DNA of 64,000 nucleotides. It comes from JANQTF01 sp041741415 (GTDB lineage Bacteria > Bacteroidota > Bacteroidia > J057). This document shows positions 59,969-64,000 of this stretch, piece by piece. Positions within the stretch are counted from its first letter, which is position 1. Each line of letters starts with the position of its first letter. Under the pieces are notes generated by a model. The model searched no databases. It saw only the letters and a program-made list of their open reading frames with translations, and had not been told where the DNA came from. The translations under genes and the position numbers were made by a program. Where the stretch lies: positions 1-64,000 of the forward strand of contig JBGSKC010000075.1 in the NCBI GenBank assembly GCA_041741415.1. Reading direction: 5' to 3'.

Positions 59969-62161
59969 CTACGCCAGCCGCATGTCGATCATTTTGCGGG
60001 CCAGGTCGGTGGCCACAATCTCCACCTTCACCCGGTCGCCGAGGCGGTACATTCTGCCGCTGGAGCGGCCTACCAACGCATACTGCTCTTGCTCGAAAGC
60101 ATAGTAGTCGTCGTCCATGCTGTGAACAGGCACCATCCCTTCGGCAAGGACCTCTTCCAGTTCCACGAAAAATCCGCTCTCAATCACCCCGGAAATCACG
60201 CCCTCAAAGGCCTGACCGATCCGCTCAGCCATGAACTCCACCTGTTTGTACTTGATCGAGGCGCGCTCGGCTTCTGCAGCGGTTTTCTCCTGCTTGGAGC
60301 AATGCTTGCATTGTTCCTCCAGCACAACAGGATTGACGTTGTATTCCTTTCCGTGGTATTTGGACAAAATCCGGTGAATCAGCAAATCGGGATACCGCCG
60401 GATGGGAGAGGTGAAATGGGTATAGTAGCCGAAGCCGAGGCCGAAGTGCCCGATATTATTGGTCGAATAAACCGCTTTGGCCATGGTGCGGATCGCCAGG
60501 TTCTCGATCACATGCTGCTCGGGCTTGCCCTCCACCTGAGAAAGGAGCTGGTTAAGCGAATCCGCCACATCAACGACCTGGAGATTGGCGCTGTGGCCGA
60601 ATGCCTTTACAAACTGCGACAGATTGCTCAGCTTCTCGGGGTCGGGCCGGTCGTGGATCCGGTACACCGATGGCAGGGGCGGATTTTTCTCCAGGTTGAA
60701 CACATGCGCGGCCACCGTGCGGTTGGCCAGCAGCATGAAGTCTTCGATGAGTTTGTTGGCGTCCTTGCTGATCTTTTTGATCACCTTCACAGGCTTATCC
60801 TGCTCATCCAGCACAAATTTCACCTCCACCGAATGGAACTCTATGGCACCGGTGCGCATGCGCTCCTTGCGGAGCTGCTTGGCCAGCCGGTCGAGGGTTT
60901 TCACTTCTTCGGCCAGCGGCCCGGGGCTCAGGCCTTCGAGCACTTCCTGGGCTTCTTCGTAGGCAAAGCGGTGGTCGGAGTGAATCACCGTGCGGCCAAT
61001 CCAGTAGTTGACAACCTTTGCCTGGTCGTTCAGCTCAAAAACGGCTGAGTAGGTGAGCTTGTCTTCGTTGGGGCGAAGCGAACAAACGTGGTTGGAGAGC
61101 TTCTCAGGCAGCATCGGCACGGTGCGGTCCACGAGATAGACCGAGGTGGCACGGCGGAAAGCCTCGCGGTCGAGGGCCGTACCGGGCTGCACATAGTGCG
61201 ACACGTCGGCGATGTGAACGCCGATTTCCCAGTTGCCGTTGGGCAGGCGCTGGATGGAGAGGGCATCGTCGAAGTCCTTGGCATCGATGGGGTCGATGGT
61301 AAAGGTGGTGATGCCCCGCATATCGCGGCGGCGGGCAATTTCTGCCTCGCTGATGTCTTCCGGAATGGCTTTGGATTCGGCCTCCACCTCAGCTGGAAAA
61401 TTGGGGTCGAAGCCATACTGCAGCAGGATGGCGTGCATTTCGGTATTGTGCTCACCGGCATTTCCCAGCACTGCCACCACTTCGACTTCGGGCGACTTGC
61501 GGTCCCAGTTCACGAGGCGGGCCAGCACCTTTTGCCCGGCCTGGGCCCCTTTGAGCTTGCTCATCGGGATGAAGAAGTCGGTATTGATGCGGGGGTCGTC
61601 GGGGAGGAGAAAATAAGTGCCGGGAATGCTTTCTTCCACAATGCCGACATATTCGAGGCGGCTGCGCTCGAGCACTTCGGCCACTTCCCCCTCGGGGCGG
61701 CCTTCGGCGCGGCGGCGCTGCAACAGCTGCACTTTCACGAGGTCGCCGTGAAGTGCTTTCCCGAGGGCCCTGGCAGGGATGAAAACATCCTGATCGCCGG
61801 GCTTTTCTGCGAGGAGAAAGCCCACCCCCGATTTGGTGACTTCGATGCGTCCAGTCACAAAGTGCTGCTGGAAAAAATATTGGAAGCGGCCCTGGTCCAC
61901 ATAGCGAAGGTGGCCGAGGCTGCAAAGGTCGTCGAGAATGCTCTTGATTTTGGTGTTATCCACGGCTTCCCACAATCCTGTGGACTGTGCAACCTGCTTG
62001 GCTGTAAAGCTTTGGTCTTTGTGCTCCTGAAGAAAACGGAGTATGTCTTTTCTAAGGATGCTGTCGGTTCGGGTTTTGCCCCTTCCGGAGCCGTTGGGTT
62101 TGGTATTTTTTTTTGGAGAAGATCCTGTTTTTTTGGAATTTCTTCTGGGTGGTCTAGGCAT
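59969..62161 (-). CDS. rnr: Ribonuclease R
   Basis: The 730-residue 3'-5' exoribonuclease degrades structured RNA. A basic N-terminal tail and a winged-helix region (about residues 35-95) are followed by cold-shock domains, the RNB catalytic domain with TIDPIDAKDFDDALSI (about 286-301, metal-binding Asp), and a C-terminal S1 domain (GQAFEGVISGVIESGFFVEL). All parts are present at normal length. It is monocistronic. Confidence 0.96.
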   Translation of the reverse strand: MPRPPRRNSKKTGSSPKKNTKPNGSGRGKTRTDSILRKDILRFLQEHKDQSFTAKQVAQSTGLWEAVDNTKIKSILDDLCSLGHLRYVDQGRFQYFFQQHFVTGRIEVTKSGVGFLLAEKPGDQDVFIPARALGKALHGDLVKVQLLQRRRAEGRPEGEVAEVLERSRLEYVGIVEESIPGTYFLLPDDPRINTDFFIPMSKLKGAQAGQKVLARLVNWDRKSPEVEVVAVLGNAGEHNTEMHAILLQYGFDPNFPAEVEAESKAIPEDISEAEIARRRDMRGITTFTIDPIDAKDFDDALSIQRLPNGNWEIGVHIADVSHYVQPGTALDREAFRRATSVYLVDRTVPMLPEKLSNHVCSLRPNEDKLTYSAVFELNDQAKVVNYWIGRTVIHSDHRFAYEEAQEVLEGLSPGPLAEEVKTLDRLAKQLRKERMRTGAIEFHSVEVKFVLDEQDKPVKVIKKISKDANKLIEDFMLLANRTVAAHVFNLEKNPPLPSVYRIHDRPDPEKLSNLSQFVKAFGHSANLQVVDVADSLNQLLSQVEGKPEQHVIENLAIRTMAKAVYSTNNIGHFGLGFGYYTHFTSPIRRYPDLLIHRILSKYHGKEYNVNPVVLEEQCKHCSKQEKTAAEAERASIKYKQVEFMAERIGQAFEGVISGVIESGFFVELEEVLAEGMVPVHSMDDDYYAFEQEQYALVGRSSGRMYRLGDRVKVEIVATDLARKMIDMRLA

Positions 62162-62327
62162 GTGAACAAATGAAATGGAACAATTAAGGGAAGGTTCCTG
62201 ATAATCGGCAGAAAAACGAACTATGAGGAAAGAAATGGAAAGACGGCGTAATTAGCCGAAGCTTATACTGCGAATTAGGGAAGAAAGTTGCTGAATTACA
62301 AGGGAGAAGTCAGCCCGAGGGCCAGGA

Positions 62328-63293
62328 TCATTTTTCCTTTACCCACACCGGTGCCAGCTGGGATTTGTGGGTGGTGTCAGTGAGCTGAATGCTTTCCCGG
62401 GTGCTCCAGTTCATCAGCATGATATGGTATTGCTGCTGCTCGCTGTTGCTTTGGTCGTAGGCCAGCCATTTTCCGTCGGGGCTCCAGCTGTGCCAGCCTG
62501 TGTGGTCAGGGGTATCGAACAGCTTCCACTGGCGGCTGCCATCGGGAGTCACGGCGTAAATTCCAGTACGCCCACCCTGTACTGACACATAGCTGATGAA
62601 ATTCTCCGTCGGGTGCCAGTGCGGTGTCCCGGCTTTGTAGCCATATTCCTGCAGGGAGGGGTCCTCAGGCGGGTAGGTCGTGAGCTGACGGATCACCACC
62701 CCGGCGCTGTCCAGCAAAAACAGCTCCTCGTGGGCTCCCGGCCTCCGTTGCCGTGGCCTGACTGCCATGACAATCTGGCTGCCATCCGGGGAAAAGCAAG
62801 GATCCAGATAGACCAGGCTGTCTACATTCAGAAGCTGACGAAAGGCTCCGTTTTCCGTGTTAAGGATAAAAGGTTGGTAGCGAATGCTGTCGCCGCGCCT
62901 GCCGATCACAACCATCTCAGTTCCGCTGTTCCGGGCATCCATCCAGCTGTCTTCCAATTGCAAATCGCTGATTTTTAGGACATTCCCGCCGTTCGCATCG
63001 CACTCGTACAGAAAATAACAGCGGTGGCAGGTGTCGCGGTCGCTGATAAAGAAAAGGCGCTGCCCGACAGCCAGGTAAGTCCACGCCACATCAGGGTGTT
63101 GTGTCAAATTCCGGTTTTCGCTCCCATCCAGCCCGATCCGAAACAGTTCCCAGTTGTCTTCGCCCAACTCAGGTGCAAACACATTGTAAGCCAGGGCATA
63201 TCCAGCCGTTGGCAGAATGGCTTTCGGGCTGCTGCAGGACAAGTTCAAGGCCAGCACAAGAAAGCCGGCGAAGAATCCGGGAGAGAGGTTCAT
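62328..63293 (-). CDS. TolB-like beta-propeller lipoprotein
   Basis: The 321-residue lipoprotein has a lipobox (LALNLSC, Cys20) and a WD40-like/TolB-type beta-propeller. PD40-like blades are marked by LDPCFSPDGSQIVMAV, GTPHWHPTENFISYVS and GWHSWSPDGKWLAYDQ, with NLTQHPDVAWTYL near the start. Two Cys in SDRDTCHRCYFLYEC may bind metal or form disulfides. A scaffold or recognition role is likely. It lies 78 bases downstream of the FkbM gene on the same strand. Confidence 0.82.
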   Translation of the reverse strand: MNLSPGFFAGFLVLALNLSCSSPKAILPTAGYALAYNVFAPELGEDNWELFRIGLDGSENRNLTQHPDVAWTYLAVGQRLFFISDRDTCHRCYFLYECDANGGNVLKISDLQLEDSWMDARNSGTEMVVIGRRGDSIRYQPFILNTENGAFRQLLNVDSLVYLDPCFSPDGSQIVMAVRPRQRRPGAHEELFLLDSAGVVIRQLTTYPPEDPSLQEYGYKAGTPHWHPTENFISYVSVQGGRTGIYAVTPDGSRQWKLFDTPDHTGWHSWSPDGKWLAYDQSNSEQQQYHIMLMNWSTRESIQLTDTTHKSQLAPVWVKEK

Positions 63294-63371
63294 CGGAAAT
63301 CTGGTTGGTGGTCAATCCTCAACTTAGGGGATTTTTCCGAGAAATCCGCCGGAATGCTGCTGTATTGGGAG

Positions 63372-64000
63372 CTATTTCCGCCTGACTGCCAGGCCGTCGC
63401 GGTCGCGGAGGTGAAGTTCATATCCCGCTGCCCGAAGGGTTTCCTCGCAGGCCGCGCGGTCGGAAGGGCTTAGGTGTTCCCGCTCAAAACCGATCATGTC
63501 AGGTTGAAGGGCAGCCAGGTCGATGGTTTGCAAAATCTCCCAGTCATACCCTTCGGTGTCGAGCTGGAGGAGGTTCAGGTGGGTGATCTGATGCCTGCGA
63601 AGGAGCGAGGAAACCGTGAGGCAGGGAACCTTCTCCACCGTCAGGAAATCCTCGCGGCGGGCGGGCAGGGCCACCCCGTGTTTGCTGGCCTTGGTTGCCA
63701 CATAGCCCCGGTCGATCTGGTTCTCCAGCGTGGGCCGGTGAAAAGTGGCCAGGCCAGTGGCCCAGCGGGCTTCACTGAAGGATAGCTTGAACAGATCCAT
63801 CGTGCCGTCACGATCGGCAATGGCCACATTTTCAAGCATCACCCCCGGCTCATTTCGGTAGGTTTGGGAGAGAAGATCCTGAAAAACAGCCCGTTGTGGC
63901 TCCACAATGATTCCTTGCCAGCCCCGGCGTTTGACAAACGGAAAAATGGGGTCATGGACAAATCCGTCATTTCCCCCGATCTGTAAAAAGCGAAATGTCT
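63372..64000 (-). CDS. FkbM-family methyltransferase, 5' end outside the window
   Basis: The frame continues without a stop to the window edge, adding TFRFLQIGGNDGFVHDP upstream of the first visible GTG at 63905. FLQIGGNDG is the SAM-binding motif I of FkbM methyltransferases. VSSLLRRHQITHLNLLQLDT then EGYDWEILQTID is the usual LKIDTEG-x-D/E block, and the C-terminal FEREHLSPSDRAACEETLRA is also typical. About 209 residues are visible. Such enzymes methylate sugars in polysaccharides or secondary metabolites. Confidence 0.9.
   Translation of the reverse strand, partial: TFRFLQIGGNDGFVHDPIFPFVKRRGWQGIIVEPQRAVFQDLLSQTYRNEPGVMLENVAIADRDGTMDLFKLSFSEARWATGLATFHRPTLENQIDRGYVATKASKHGVALPARREDFLTVEKVPCLTVSSLLRRHQITHLNLLQLDTEGYDWEILQTIDLAALQPDMIGFEREHLSPSDRAACEETLRAAGYELHLRDRDGLAVRRK

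Noticed and set aside
1..64000. tRNA, rRNA, insertion sequences, prophage genes, replication origin, riboswitches
   Set aside because: I looked in the intergenic spaces and found no convincing example; a cmscan/tRNAscan run would settle the RNA genes.

Overview
The window looks like the chromosome of a free-living member of the Bacteroidota, most likely of the Saprospiria type (Lewinella/Haliscomenobacter relatives). This placement is an inference. It rests on the families present (DUF3078, GIN-domain lipoprotein, DUF1015 beside serC, GldH-like lipoprotein, many short lipoproteins with LxxC lipoboxes), on weak or absent Shine-Dalgarno sites, and on promoters of the Bacteroidota type (TTTG, about 20 bases, TAnnTTTG; best example at 57779-57810). 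The DNA is moderately GC-rich and evenly coding. I saw no rRNA, tRNA, CRISPR array, insertion sequence, prophage or replication origin.

Layout. 1-5285: an SH3-domain lipoprotein, then a TesA-like esterase divergent from a YbbA/YbbP-like ABC transporter pair. 5286-5757: no intact gene, but on the minus strand a decayed two-gene module (small protein plus nucleotidyltransferase). 5758-11188: a CarH-type B12-binding MerR regulator, a lipoprotein and a large M16 peptidase. 11239-15202: an ECF sigma factor operon with a membrane protein and a Spy-like protein, ending in a DUF433 antitoxin relic, then a VOC lipoprotein, a small membrane peptide and a DUF3078 protein. 15371-17183: nuoA, a 53-residue membrane peptide, nuoB and nuoC, without nuoD. 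17320-20315: an HhH protein and groES-groEL. 20559-22163: two tandem caspase-fold peptidases. 22160-27068: a lipoprotein, an indoleamine 2,3-dioxygenase homologue, and an ECF sigma factor set between two beta-rich adhesin-like exported proteins.

27335-36170: an unknown conserved protein, an interspersed repeat, pruA, and a cytochrome c maturation operon (ccmB-ccmC-ccmD-like-ccmE-ccmF) whose CcmE carries the CxxxY haem-binding variant. 36219-42234: minus-strand housekeeping genes dapF, a GldH-like lipoprotein, accA, gltA and nadE. 42496-50865: a SPOR-like lipoprotein, a GH30 glycosidase, a very large thioester alpha-2-macroglobulin and an isolated hisIE. 51180-56962: acs, an AAA/PD-(D/E)XK protein, ppa and serC. 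56963-57828: repeat mosaics where serA is often found in relatives. 57829-64000: DUF1015, a DUF6364/PIN toxin-antitoxin pair, rnr, a TolB-like beta-propeller lipoprotein and an FkbM methyltransferase cut by the window edge.

The most notable items not explained by intact genes are the two decayed toxin-antitoxin-like loci (5320-5633 and 11239-11349), the composite 33-base repeat family (28806 and 56992 onward), and the paired operator-like sites. The most notable intact systems are the tandem caspase-like pair, the CxxxY CcmE operon, and the sigma factor with its adhesin-like neighbours. I found no clearly new multi-gene defence system.
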